This document shows, piece by piece, positions 23,169 through 30,922 of a stretch of 30,922 nucleotides of DNA (position 1 is the stretch's first letter; every line of letters begins with the position of its first letter). The position numbers and the translations under genes were made by a program. The notes beneath the pieces are model-generated. The model saw nothing but the letters and a program-made list of their open reading frames with translations, was not told the DNA's origin and ran no database searches. This DNA comes from Planctomycetes bacterium UBA1146 (lineage in GTDB: Bacteria > Planctomycetota > UBA8108 > UBA1146). The stretch is taken from the NCBI GenBank assembly GCA_002311345.1, contig DCAA01000035.1, positions 12,544-43,465 on the forward strand, written 5' to 3'.

Positions 23169-24794
23169 CTAGCGGTTGAGCGGCCATGGCCGAACCAGCG
23201 CACGCCGTGCCCACTGCTGATAGGTGGCCTCGAGGGCGCGAGCGAGTTGCGGCTTCTGGGTGGCAAGGTTATTCAACTCGGTACGATCGGCCACCATGTC
23301 GAACAGTTGCCATGGCTGGTTGTGACGCGCGACCAGTTTCCAGCGCCCCAGCCTCACCGCCCGGTTCCCCTCGTGCTCCCAGAAGATGGGGCGCTCCGTG
23401 GCCGGCTGACCCGAGAGCACCGGAAGCAGGCTCACACCCTCGATGGGCTGCATCTCGATTCCTTCCCGCTCGGTGATGGGATCGGCGTTGGCAGCATCGA
23501 GACAGGTCGACACCAGGTCGATGACATGACCCGGTCCATCATGAATCACACCCTTGCCCGGCAGACCTGCCGGCCAGTGCGCGATCAGCGGTGACGCGAT
23601 GCCGCCCTCGTGGACATGGTGCTTGTAGAGCAGAAAGGGAGTGTTGGAAGCGTTCGCCCACGGCAAACCGTAGCTCTGGTAGGTCACCTCCGGACCCGGC
23701 AGCAGTTTCGGATTGTTACCGTTTTTCACTTCACGACCATCCCTGGTCTTCTCCGGGATGGTCAAACTCTTCCAGCCAGAAGTGATCTCTTCAGCACAAC
23801 CACCGTTGTCGGCCAGAAACAGCAGCAGGGTATTCTCCAGCCGACCCCGTGCCTTCAGCGCCTTGACGATCTGACCGATACCACGATCGAGTTGCTCCAC
23901 CTGGGCGGCGTAGACCTCCATCCGCCGCTCCTGCCACGGATGATTCGGCGTCTGTTGCCAGGTCTTGATGCGAGAATCACGCGGCGAAAGATCCCACGCC
24001 GCATCGATCAATCCCATGCCACGCTGACGTTTCAGGCGCGCTGCTCGCATCGCATCCCAACCGTCCCGATAGCGTCCCTTGACCCTTTCGATGTCGGCGG
24101 GCCGGGCGTGGAGAGGCCAGTGAGGAGCGGTGTACGCCACGTACATGAACAGCGGATCTTCAGGACTCTGGTCGGCATGCTGTTCGATGAAGTTTGCTGC
24201 TTCCGCGCTGATGGCATCGGTGTAGTGGTAGTCACCATCGGGCGCCGGGAGGTATCGCTCGTCGCGGGTCAATGACACCGGATCGTAATAGGAACCGCCA
24301 CCGTGGATGGTGCCAAAGAAGTGCTGGAAGCCACGATCGATGGGCCAGTTGGTCCGTTGCTTTGGCTCGCTACGTTGCTTCGCCTTGCCGAGGTTGTGAG
24401 TGACATGCCACTTGCCCGACATATAGGTGCGATATCCGGCTGCCGAAAGATGCTCGGCGATGGTCGCGGTCGTTGGTGACAGTTCGCCTCGATAGCCTGC
24501 CGATCCACCATCGTAAACCATGTGACCGACACCAGCCTGGTGGGCGTAGAGACCGGTCAACAGTGAGGCGCGTGTCGGGCAGCAACGAGCGGTGTTGTAG
24601 AACTGGCTCAAACGAACACCCTCGGCGGCCAGTTCATCGAGATGGGGAGTCTTGATTTCGCCGCCGTAGCAACCGATATCGGACCAGCCCATGTCATCGG
24701 CCATGATGATGATGATATCGGGACGCGGCGAATCTCCCTGCGCGAGAGAACTCGACAGCAGTAAACACACCATCGCGACCAAACGAACCATCAT
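23169..24794 (-). CDS. Secreted arylsulfatase-like sulfatase (formylglycine type)
   Basis: Second sulfatase of the window, 541 residues and a different subfamily from the one at 15663. Signal peptide at residues 1-20 (cleavage near LAQG), metal site MADDMGWSDIGCYGGEI (D33, D34), and the modification motif CCPTRASLLTG, with C71 in CxPxR. SGKWHVTHNLGK holds the catalytic Lys and His, and LADNGGCAEE the late metal ligands. I start at the ATG with GGGAGG six bases upstream. An arylsulfatase A-like role on sulfate esters is usual for this motif set, but the substrate is unknown. It lies 22 bases after the aminotransferase stop, on the same strand, and so probably shares its message. Confidence 0.93.
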   Translation of the reverse strand: MMVRLVAMVCLLLSSSLAQGDSPRPDIIIIMADDMGWSDIGCYGGEIKTPHLDELAAEGVRLSQFYNTARCCPTRASLLTGLYAHQAGVGHMVYDGGSAGYRGELSPTTATIAEHLSAAGYRTYMSGKWHVTHNLGKAKQRSEPKQRTNWPIDRGFQHFFGTIHGGGSYYDPVSLTRDERYLPAPDGDYHYTDAISAEAANFIEQHADQSPEDPLFMYVAYTAPHWPLHARPADIERVKGRYRDGWDAMRAARLKRQRGMGLIDAAWDLSPRDSRIKTWQQTPNHPWQERRMEVYAAQVEQLDRGIGQIVKALKARGRLENTLLLFLADNGGCAEEITSGWKSLTIPEKTRDGREVKNGNNPKLLPGPEVTYQSYGLPWANASNTPFLLYKHHVHEGGIASPLIAHWPAGLPGKGVIHDGPGHVIDLVSTCLDAANADPITEREGIEMQPIEGVSLLPVLSGQPATERPIFWEHEGNRAVRLGRWKLVARHNQPWQLFDMVADRTELNNLATQKPQLARALEATYQQWARRALVRPWPLNR

Positions 24795-24816
24795 AGGCAC
24801 ACCTCCCGTGGGGCGA

Positions 24817-26007
24817 TCATCCCCCAACCAGCATCTTTTCGATACGGGTCAGAGCCTCATCGAGAATCTGCTCGGTGGTGGCGAAAGAAAGCCTCAGGTG
24901 CCCCTCGGCACCAGGACCGAACCATTCCATCAATCCGGGAACCACGGCGACCCGGGCTTCATCGTGAAGACGCTGGGCGAGCGCTTGTGCATCGAATCCC
25001 GTCTTACGGATATCGGGAAACAACAGATAGGTGCCCTCGGGAGCCCGGCAGCAAACCCCAGGCAAAGCATCGAGTCGCGCTACCGCCATGGTCCGCATCT
25101 GCCGCAGGTGATCGAGGAATCCCGCCAGCCATGAATCGCAATGCTCCAGCGCCGCCTGGGCCGCCACCTGGGAGAGTACCGAGGCACCGAAGGTGGTTCG
25201 CGGGGCTCCTGATGCTTCAAGCACTCGACGGCACAACGACTCACTGCCGGAATGGATGAAGCCGATGCGCAACCCGGCCAGACCATAACTCTTGGAGAAC
25301 CCCGAGACGGTAATAGTGCGCTCGGCGATTTCTGGCGACAAGGAAGCGATGCTGGTCATCTCGACATCGCCGAGAATGATGTCGGCCCATACTTCATCGT
25401 TGATGATCACCAGATCATGCGCGATGGCCAGATCACCGATTCGGCGCAACTCATCGACTCTCAATACTCGACCGGTCGGGTTGTGAGGGTTGCACAGGAG
25501 AATCGCCCGGGTGTGCTCGGTGATGCGTTGTTCGAGCGCCCCTTCAGCAATGACCCAGGTACCTCGTTCGAGTGGGCACCGTACCACCGTCGCACCCGCC
25601 TGCTCGGAGCAATGCGGAAGCAAAAAATCGATGGGATCGAAGGTCAGGGCTTCGTCGCCAGGACCCAGCACCGCCCGGCAGGCCGCCCATAGAGCCGAGG
25701 CGGCACCATCGGTGGCCAGGATCTGATCCGGCCGAGCACTGACACTGCGACTCGAGAGCATCCGGGCGACCGCAGCACGAAAACCGTCGAAGCCTTCCGT
25801 GGGTCCATATCCGAGCACACCCTCGGCTGCGTGGGCCGCGATCGCCTGACGGATCTCGTGTGCGACGGGGAAGTCGGGATCTGCGGCCGTCAGCGGAATT
25901 ACATCGGGATCGACGGTCGCCCACCGTAAATTGAAGGCGCGCTCTCGCAGCAGTTGCGGTTCGATATGAAACCGATCGAAGTTGTCGGATTGAGAGTCAG
26001 CGGGCAC
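24817..26007 (-). CDS. PLP-dependent class I/II aminotransferase (MalY/PatB-like)
   Basis: Fold-type I pyridoxal-phosphate enzyme; MalY/PatB-like members often act as cystathionine beta-lyases, others as aminotransferases. The 396-residue product has RWATVDPDVIPLTAADPDF (29-47), NPHNPTG (173-179), NDEVW (203-207) and the PLP lysine K239 in SGFSKSYGLAGLR. A C-terminal RLSFATT motif holds the carboxylate-binding arginine. I start at a GTG with AGGAGA about 8 bases upstream; the open frame runs 212 codons further but that part is read in the wrong frame over the FAD gene. It lies 46 bases after the FAD gene. Which reaction it does cannot be settled by reading. Confidence 0.88.
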   Translation of the reverse strand: MPADSQSDNFDRFHIEPQLLRERAFNLRWATVDPDVIPLTAADPDFPVAHEIRQAIAAHAAEGVLGYGPTEGFDGFRAAVARMLSSRSVSARPDQILATDGAASALWAACRAVLGPGDEALTFDPIDFLLPHCSEQAGATVVRCPLERGTWVIAEGALEQRITEHTRAILLCNPHNPTGRVLRVDELRRIGDLAIAHDLVIINDEVWADIILGDVEMTSIASLSPEIAERTITVSGFSKSYGLAGLRIGFIHSGSESLCRRVLEASGAPRTTFGASVLSQVAAQAALEHCDSWLAGFLDHLRQMRTMAVARLDALPGVCCRAPEGTYLLFPDIRKTGFDAQALAQRLHDEARVAVVPGLMEWFGPGAEGHLRLSFATTEQILDEALTRIEKMLVGG

Positions 26008-26053
26008 GGATCTTGTCTCCTGGTTTTGCCTATCGGGTTTCCCGGTCCAACCA

Positions 26054-27142
26054 TCAGCAACAGACGGGAACCTCCAACAGTGACCGACGGGAAGGGCGCA
26101 GGAATTCCCGCTGCATCCGTCGACCCATCTGTAAGCGTTTCTGCAGGACCGGCCGACGAAAACGAGCGAAAGCACCCAGAGTGCGATCCATTGCGCCAGC
26201 GTCGGCGAGATCATGATCATCGAGGAGATCACCGATGGCGAGCGCATCCTCGATCGCGGAGCCGGTTCCCTGGCTGGTAAAGGTAAGCAACGGGTGAGCC
26301 GCATCTCCAACGAGTAGTACATTCCCGCGGTGAAAAGTCGTTGGCAAATCTCGATCAGTGGTGCGCCACAGGTGAACCCGGGGCAGATCGCTGCCGGCGA
26401 TTGTTTCTTCGATGAGAGTCGGCCAGTGGCGCAACTCGTCAAGCAGCCAGTTCTGACGCTGCTGCAGCGGCAGTAGTACCTGAGGCCAGCGTCTCGGATC
26501 ACACTGGATATACCAGACGATCGAGTTGTCCGAGGCAGGCACCAGACCGATGGCGATTCCATCACCGGGTCGAATCGCCTTGAGAAAACGACCTCGCATC
26601 GCTTCCGGAACCCGATCCCCCTGGCACATTCCGACCAGTTCAACGGTACGAACCGGAGTCAGGGCAGTCCCCGGAACATGGTGCTTGCGGACACGCGAAC
26701 GAACCCCGTCGGCACCGATGAAGAGATCCGCTGACTGACGTCTTCCGTCATCAAACAGTGCCGCTGTGGCGATGCCTCGCTCGTCACGCTCGAAATCGAC
26801 AAATGAAGTTCCCGTTTGAAGGGTGCCTGGTTGCAGAGCGGACATCAGTTCTTCGACCAGTGCTTTTCTCTCGACACCGGCTGTACTGTGCATTGGCTGC
26901 GATAGGAGCGATGTTCCCTCGGATTCGAGAATCTGGCACTGCTCTATGGCGTGAACACGGTGGCCCAGATCGACCCCGATCTGTTCCAGTGAGTGATACA
27001 CAGAAGGTGTCAAAAGCAGACCGAAGCCACCGGTCGGAGCACCAGCCCGGCGCTCCCAGACAGAGACTTCGTGACCCGACTGCTGCAGTCGCAGCGCCGT
27101 GGCCAATCCCGCCGTACTTCCACCGATGACTGCGATCCGCAT
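26054..27142 (-). CDS. FAD-dependent monooxygenase/oxidoreductase
   Basis: Group A flavoprotein monooxygenase-type enzyme of 362 residues. The N-terminal dinucleotide site is VIGGSTAGLATALRL (GGxxxG form in place of the usual GxGxxG), followed by GADGVRSRVRKH (143-154) and the GD motif LLVGDAAHP (277-285), which bind FAD and the NAD(P)H-side. The C-terminal QGTGSAIEDALAIGD is typical. The ATG has a GGGTGAG about 4 bases upstream. It starts the three-gene operon (FAD enzyme, PLP enzyme, sulfatase) that runs away from the SDR gene. Substrate unknown; oxidation before a PLP step fits amino-sugar or aromatic metabolism, but this is inference. Confidence 0.85.
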   Translation of the reverse strand: MRIAVIGGSTAGLATALRLQQSGHEVSVWERRAGAPTGGFGLLLTPSVYHSLEQIGVDLGHRVHAIEQCQILESEGTSLLSQPMHSTAGVERKALVEELMSALQPGTLQTGTSFVDFERDERGIATAALFDDGRRQSADLFIGADGVRSRVRKHHVPGTALTPVRTVELVGMCQGDRVPEAMRGRFLKAIRPGDGIAIGLVPASDNSIVWYIQCDPRRWPQVLLPLQQRQNWLLDELRHWPTLIEETIAGSDLPRVHLWRTTDRDLPTTFHRGNVLLVGDAAHPLLTFTSQGTGSAIEDALAIGDLLDDHDLADAGAMDRTLGAFARFRRPVLQKRLQMGRRMQREFLRPSRRSLLEVPVCC

Positions 27143-27449
27143 GGGCTCACCCTGGCTTTCATGGTTCCCTCGGGTTTTCGTTCCATCCTATAAATCCGGA
27201 TCCAGAGCCTTCTGGGACACAAGTTCAGGCTATTAATTTGGCGGCTGAAAACAGATCCCCGTGACTTCACAGGCTCATGCCTGATCAAAAAAAAGAACCA
27301 ACGGCCTGTAGGGTTCAGTTGCACCTGAGGTCAAATGGCAGGTCCAGGAGTAGCCCGTTGACCGATCAGGAGTGCCCTCTACCCTGATGGTCCTGGAGAC
27401 CGACAGTGGTCCGAAGGTGGATTTCTCTTGTGTCACGGATGGAACCAAC
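27143..27449. promoter_or_regulatory. Divergent regulatory region, FAD operon / sugar importer operon
   Basis: 307 bases between two divergent operons, expected to hold promoters and perhaps operator sites for both. Toward the SDR gene, TTGACC (27358-27363) and TACCCT (27380-27385) lie 16 bases apart. CAGGC-TCAT-GCCTG is a 5-bp hairpin (27270-27283) followed by an A8 run (plus strand). A TATAAA lies near 27189. No regulator gene is nearby, so control may be by a distant repressor. Confidence 0.45.
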
Positions 27450-28211
27450 ATGACCCAGAACTTCTCGCTGGAAGGTCGTACCGCCCTGGTCACCGGTTCC
27501 AGCACCGGACTCGGCAAGGCGATGGCCCACTCGCTCGGGGCCGCCGGAGCCCGGGTCGCCATCAACTACCAGCACAATGTCGAACGCGCCGAAAACACTC
27601 TTGCCGAGTACAAGGATGCTGGTCACGAAGGGGCTCTCTTTCGCGGAGATGTCACCGATGAATCGGAAGTGAATCGGCTCAGCGCCGAGATCGCCGAGAC
27701 GCTGGGACCGATCGACATCCTGGTCGTCAACGCCACACCTGCACAACCTCAGATGCCGATCGAGGAATACGACTGGGATTTCTACCAGTCGATGATCGAC
27801 TTCTTCATCAAGAGCCCGTACTTGCTGACGCGTGCCACTCTGCCGCACATGAGGAGCCAGAAGTGGGGGCGGATCATCAATATCGCCAGCGAGGTGTACA
27901 CCCGTGGGCTGTCTCCCTTCAGCGCCTATGTCGCGGCCAAAGGTGGACAACTGGGCTGGACCCGCAGCATGGCCAATGAGCTGGCGCCGGATGGCATCAC
28001 GGTCAACGCCATCGCACCCGGCTGGATTCCGGTCGAACGCCACGAGAACGATGCCGAGGAGGACAAGCAGGCCTATCTCGATATCATCCCGATGCAACGC
28101 TGGGGAGTCCCATCCGATGTCGGGGGAGCGGCGGTTTTTCTCGCCAGTGATGAGGCCAGTTTCATCACCGGACAGAACATCCATGTCAACGGCGGCGTGT
28201 GCCTACCCTGA
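27450..28211 (+). CDS. Short-chain dehydrogenase/reductase (SDR)
   Basis: Classical SDR that oxidises or reduces an alcohol or keto group using NAD(P). The 253-residue product has TGSSTGLG (15-22, nucleotide site), VVNAT in place of the usual NNAG, and the catalytic set S147, Y160 and K164 (SAYVAAKG). A PGWIP turn and the closing NGGVCLP complete it. Many members act on sugars, for example as gluconate or rhamnose dehydrogenases. I start at the ATG at 27450, which begins at the family N-terminus; the ribosome-binding site is weak and the upstream frame of 26 codons is not family-like. The next gene starts 11 bases after its stop. Confidence 0.9.
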   Translation: MTQNFSLEGRTALVTGSSTGLGKAMAHSLGAAGARVAINYQHNVERAENTLAEYKDAGHEGALFRGDVTDESEVNRLSAEIAETLGPIDILVVNATPAQPQMPIEEYDWDFYQSMIDFFIKSPYLLTRATLPHMRSQKWGRIINIASEVYTRGLSPFSAYVAAKGGQLGWTRSMANELAPDGITVNAIAPGWIPVERHENDAEEDKQAYLDIIPMQRWGVPSDVGGAAVFLASDEASFITGQNIHVNGGVCLP

Positions 28212-28222
28212 GGAGGACAACG

Positions 28223-29266
28223 ATGAGAACACCGATGAGATCCACCATCTCCTTCATCTGCCTGCTACTTGTCAGCCTGACCGGGTGCAGTGCTGATCAG
28301 TATTCTTATAATGATGGGGTAAAAGTACAAACATCGGCCAATGCCACTCCCAGGTTCGCATTCGTCACCAACGGAGTGGCTGATTTCTGGATACTGGCCG
28401 GAAAAGGAGTCGAAGACGCCGCCTCTGATCTCGGAATCGATGCCTCCTTCCACATGCCCCCCGATGGCCTGGCCGATCAGAAGCGCATCATCGAGGATCT
28501 GATGGTCAAGGGGGTCAACGGCATCGCCGTCAGTCCCATCGATCCAGTCAATCAAACTCCGTTCCTCGACCGCATCGCCGAACAGACATTGCTGATCACC
28601 CACGATTCCGATGCTCCCGATTCACAGAGGATCTGTTTCGTCGGGGTCGACAATTACGAAGCGGGAAGGATGTGTGGAGAACTGGTTCAGGAAGCGCTGC
28701 CTGATGGTGGCAAGGTCGCCATCTTCGTCGGACGACTCGAGCAGGACAACGCGCGGCTGCGCCGTCAAGGTGTGATCGATCAGATCCTCGGGCGGGAATG
28801 GGATTCAACCCGCTACGACAAACCCGGCGAGGTGATCTCCGGCAACGGCTTCGAGGTGGTCGCAACTCTCACCGACCAGTTCGACATGGCCAAGGGCAAG
28901 GCCAACGTCGAGGACATCCTCTCTCGGCACGATGACATCGCTGGCTGCATCGGTCTGTTTGCCTACAACACACCATTGATCCTCGAGGCACTGGAGCAGT
29001 CGGGTCGCATCGGCAAGGTCCAGGTCATCAGTTTCGATGAAGATGAACGCACCCTGCAGGGGATCATCGACGGCACCGTTCATGGAACCGTGGTGCAGAA
29101 TCCCTACGAGTACGGCGCCACCTCGATGCGGCTCCTGAAAGCGCTGGCAGAGGGAGATCGTTCCGGGATTCCGGCAGACGGAATCCTCAAGGTTCCGGCA
29201 CGAGTTATCCGCAAGGCAGAGGTCGAATCATTCCGCATGGACATCCACAAGAAGCTGGGCAAGTGA
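28223..29266 (+). CDS. Lipoprotein sugar-binding protein of an ABC importer (RbsB-like)
   Basis: Periplasmic binding protein, type 1 fold, for a sugar or polyol. The 347-residue product has a lipoprotein signal (lipobox SLTGC, C22), a short linker, and the RbsB-like fold: ATPRFAFVTNGVADFW at the start, SPIDPVNQTPFLDRI in the N-terminal lobe, FVGVDNYEAGRMCGE at the hinge, then FDEDERTLQGIIDGTVHGTV. GGAGG lies about 6 bases before the ATG. Its GTGA overlap with the ATPase gene shows coupling. As a lipoprotein it is tethered, unlike the free periplasmic form of proteobacteria. Substrate unknown. Confidence 0.92.
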   Translation: MRTPMRSTISFICLLLVSLTGCSADQYSYNDGVKVQTSANATPRFAFVTNGVADFWILAGKGVEDAASDLGIDASFHMPPDGLADQKRIIEDLMVKGVNGIAVSPIDPVNQTPFLDRIAEQTLLITHDSDAPDSQRICFVGVDNYEAGRMCGELVQEALPDGGKVAIFVGRLEQDNARLRRQGVIDQILGREWDSTRYDKPGEVISGNGFEVVATLTDQFDMAKGKANVEDILSRHDDIAGCIGLFAYNTPLILEALEQSGRIGKVQVISFDEDERTLQGIIDGTVHGTVVQNPYEYGATSMRLLKALAEGDRSGIPADGILKVPARVIRKAEVESFRMDIHKKLGK

Positions 29267-30762
29267 CTCCACCGTCAGGGGTTATAGAGGCACGATCCGT
29301 TTCCAAGCGGTTCGGCGGGGTGGTCGCCCTGGACTCGGTTACCGTGTCGATCCTGCCCGGAGAAATCGTCGCGGTGATCGGCGAAAACGGTGCCGGCAAG
29401 AGCACTCTCGTGAAGATCCTGTGCGGCGTTCATCCTTGCGATGAGGGCGAAGTTCGCATCGACGAAAAGCCGGTTTTTCTTGCCGGTCCCGCCGATGCCT
29501 TCGCCCACGGCATCGCACATATCCCCCAGGAACTGGAACTGTGCGACTCGATGACGGTGGCAGAAAATCTACTGCTAGGGCGAGAACCGGTCGGTCGATA
29601 CGGCTGGGTGAACGATAGGGCCTGTCGCAACGCGGCTCGCAACGCACTCGAACAGGTGGCTCTCGATGTGCCAGTCGATATTGCAGTCAGCGAACTGGGC
29701 CATGGTCAACGTCAACTGGTCGCGATCGCTCGCGCCCTCGATGGCAAGGCGCGCGTGTTGCTTCTCGATGAACCGACCGCCACCTTGTCTCCAACGGAAA
29801 CGAAGGTTCTGCTCGATCGCATCCAGGTGCTGAAAAACTCCGGGGCCGCCATCGTGTTGATCACCCACCGCCTCGGCGAGGTCGAACAGGTCGCCGATCG
29901 CGTTGTGGTACTTCGTGATGGCCATCAAGTGGCCACTCTACAGACAGATCAGATCAATCGAGATGAGATGGTGCGCCAGATGGTCGGTCGCAATCTCGAA
30001 CCTGTGGCAGCGGAAACGAAATCTATCGGACAGGTTCGCCTGGCGGTGCAAGGGTTGCTCAGCAACACCCACCCTGACCCGATCCACTTCGAGGTCAAGG
30101 CGGGCGAGCGCATCGCACTGGCAGGACTGGTCGGGGCAGGAAGAAGCGAACTGCTGGAGGCGCTGTTTGGACTGCGTGCACGTCAGGGACAGGTACAGAT
30201 CGACCAGAAACCGCTGCCTGCGTCGAATCCCGAACACTCCGTCGAGGCGGGCATCGCGTTGGTCCCCGAGGAACGTGCTTCCCAGGGACTCGCACTCCAG
30301 CGCACCGTCGCCGACAACGCGATGTTGCCAGGACTGCACCGCGAGGCGGGTGCTCTCGGCTGGCTCAAACCACACGCCGGAGAAAACACTGCCACCGAAG
30401 TTGTGCAAAGACTCGACGTTCGCCCGGCTCGTACCGACATCGCCGCCGGTGATCTGTCTGGCGGCAATCAACAGAAGGTCGTGATCGGAAAATGGCTGGC
30501 GCTCGATCCGGGAGTATTACTACTCGATGAACCGACTCGCGGAGTCGACGTCGGAGCTCGCGAAGAGATTCACCAGCGACTGCGAGAACTCTCCAGGAAA
30601 GGGGTCGCGATCCTGTTTGCCTCCAGCGAAATGGAAGAGGTGCTGGCACTGTCACACCGGATCATCGTGATGCACGAAGGACGGATCACAGGTACCCTCA
30701 CCAGCAGTGATACCACCGAGGAGGAGATCCTCGCGCTGGCCACCGGGGGGAATGCACCATGA
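29263..30762 (+). CDS. Sugar ABC importer ATPase with two nucleotide domains (RbsA/MglA-like)
   Basis: Fused double ATPase that drives carbohydrate uptake through an RbsC-type permease. The 499-residue product has Walker A GENGAGKST (40-48), signature LGHGQRQ (145-151) and Walker B LLLDEPTATLS (166-176) in the first half. The second half has GLVGAGRSE (288-296, Walker Lys replaced by Arg, as usual for this family), LSGGNQQK (398-405) and LLLDEPTRGVD. The first signature is slightly unusual. The GTG start overlaps the previous stop by four bases, and its TGA overlaps the permease ATG. Confidence 0.95.
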   Translation: MTPPSGVIEARSVSKRFGGVVALDSVTVSILPGEIVAVIGENGAGKSTLVKILCGVHPCDEGEVRIDEKPVFLAGPADAFAHGIAHIPQELELCDSMTVAENLLLGREPVGRYGWVNDRACRNAARNALEQVALDVPVDIAVSELGHGQRQLVAIARALDGKARVLLLDEPTATLSPTETKVLLDRIQVLKNSGAAIVLITHRLGEVEQVADRVVVLRDGHQVATLQTDQINRDEMVRQMVGRNLEPVAAETKSIGQVRLAVQGLLSNTHPDPIHFEVKAGERIALAGLVGAGRSELLEALFGLRARQGQVQIDQKPLPASNPEHSVEAGIALVPEERASQGLALQRTVADNAMLPGLHREAGALGWLKPHAGENTATEVVQRLDVRPARTDIAAGDLSGGNQQKVVIGKWLALDPGVLLLDEPTRGVDVGAREEIHQRLRELSRKGVAILFASSEMEEVLALSHRIIVMHEGRITGTLTSSDTTEEEILALATGGNAP

Positions 30763-30922
30763 AAAAAGTACTCGGCATTCTGGCCGTACTGGTGGCCGTC
30801 TCCGTCATCACCGCATCGATCAGCCCGTCCTTTCTCAGTTCCTACAACATCGAGAACCTGCTGCGACGTAGTGCCTTGTTTGGCATCATCGGCATCGGTG
30901 CATCGTTTGTCATCATCACCGG
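30759..30922 (+). CDS. Sugar ABC importer permease (RbsC-like), partial
   Basis: Only the first 54 codons are in the window. They give a hydrophobic first membrane segment (MKKVLGILAVLVAVSVITA), the SPSFLSSYNIENLLRRSALFG segment and a GIGASFVIITG start of the next helix, which is the characteristic RbsC/branched-permease opening. It starts at an ATG overlapping the ATPase stop (ATGA). The rest lies beyond the right edge. Partner of the binding protein and ATPase. Confidence 0.88.
   Translation, partial: MKKVLGILAVLVAVSVITASISPSFLSSYNIENLLRRSALFGIIGIGASFVIIT

Noticed and set aside
26008..26643. N-terminal extension of 212 codons on the aminotransferase frame
   Set aside because: It overlaps the FAD monooxygenase, lacks family character and has no ribosome-binding site, while a GTG at 26007 has one.
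27270..27283. Hairpin with A8 run as a minus-strand terminator
   Set aside because: On the minus strand the T-run precedes the stem, so it does not fit an intrinsic terminator, and no gene ends there.
1..30922. CRISPR array, insertion sequence, prophage or toxin-antitoxin system
   Set aside because: No regularly spaced repeats, transposase, integrase, phage structural genes or paired small toxin genes were seen.

Overview
The window is a GC-rich bacterial chromosome segment with 28 protein-coding genes, tightly packed on both strands. There is no transposase, phage gene, CRISPR array, rRNA or tRNA that I can see. The gene set points to a diderm of the Planctomycetes-Verrucomicrobia-Chlamydiae (PVC) type, most likely a free-living planctomycete. 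The reasons are KDO/LPS-export genes, a TolC-type outer-membrane protein, two formylglycine-type secreted sulfatases, a Tat-exported Gfo/Idh oxidoreductase, an atypical EF-G paralogue, and several secreted or lipoprotein carbohydrate enzymes. The taxon is an inference from gene content, not a measurement.

Left part (1-10005, mostly minus strand): a TolC-family efflux gene; an operon parA-parB followed by an unknown membrane protein, with two parS-like palindromes just upstream of parA; a plus-strand metallophosphoesterase; then a minus-strand series kdsC - large LptC/OstA-repeat protein - lipoprotein - tatA. The 997-residue OstA-repeat protein is the most unusual gene here: it looks like an inner-membrane anchor followed by about seven tandem LptA-like units.

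Middle (10137-20168): a plus-strand housekeeping operon scpA-fmt-rsmB; a single secreted von Willebrand A (VWA) protein with a structured leader and a 14-bp terminator hairpin; a HEAT/TPR-like secreted protein coupled to a tiny two-helix membrane protein; a sulfatase; and, convergent on the minus strand, rpmB (L28) followed by an EF-G-like GTPase. About 460 bases upstream of the rpmB leader hold no gene I can support.

Right part (20169-30922): a carbohydrate region. A lipoprotein aldose epimerase, a small acidic-tailed membrane protein and a Tat-exported oxidoreductase form one plus-strand operon. A minus-strand operon (FAD monooxygenase - PLP aminotransferase/lyase - sulfatase) diverges from a plus-strand operon (SDR dehydrogenase - lipoprotein sugar-binding protein - RbsA-type ATPase - RbsC-type permease, cut by the window edge). 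Together these suggest uptake and processing of a sulfated and/or amino-modified sugar, but the substrate cannot be read from the sequence.

Many genes start with GTG or TTG, and many neighbours overlap by 4 bases (ATGA, GTGA or TTGA), so translational coupling is common. Start sites were chosen by Shine-Dalgarno position and family N-termini, and several differ from the longest open frame.
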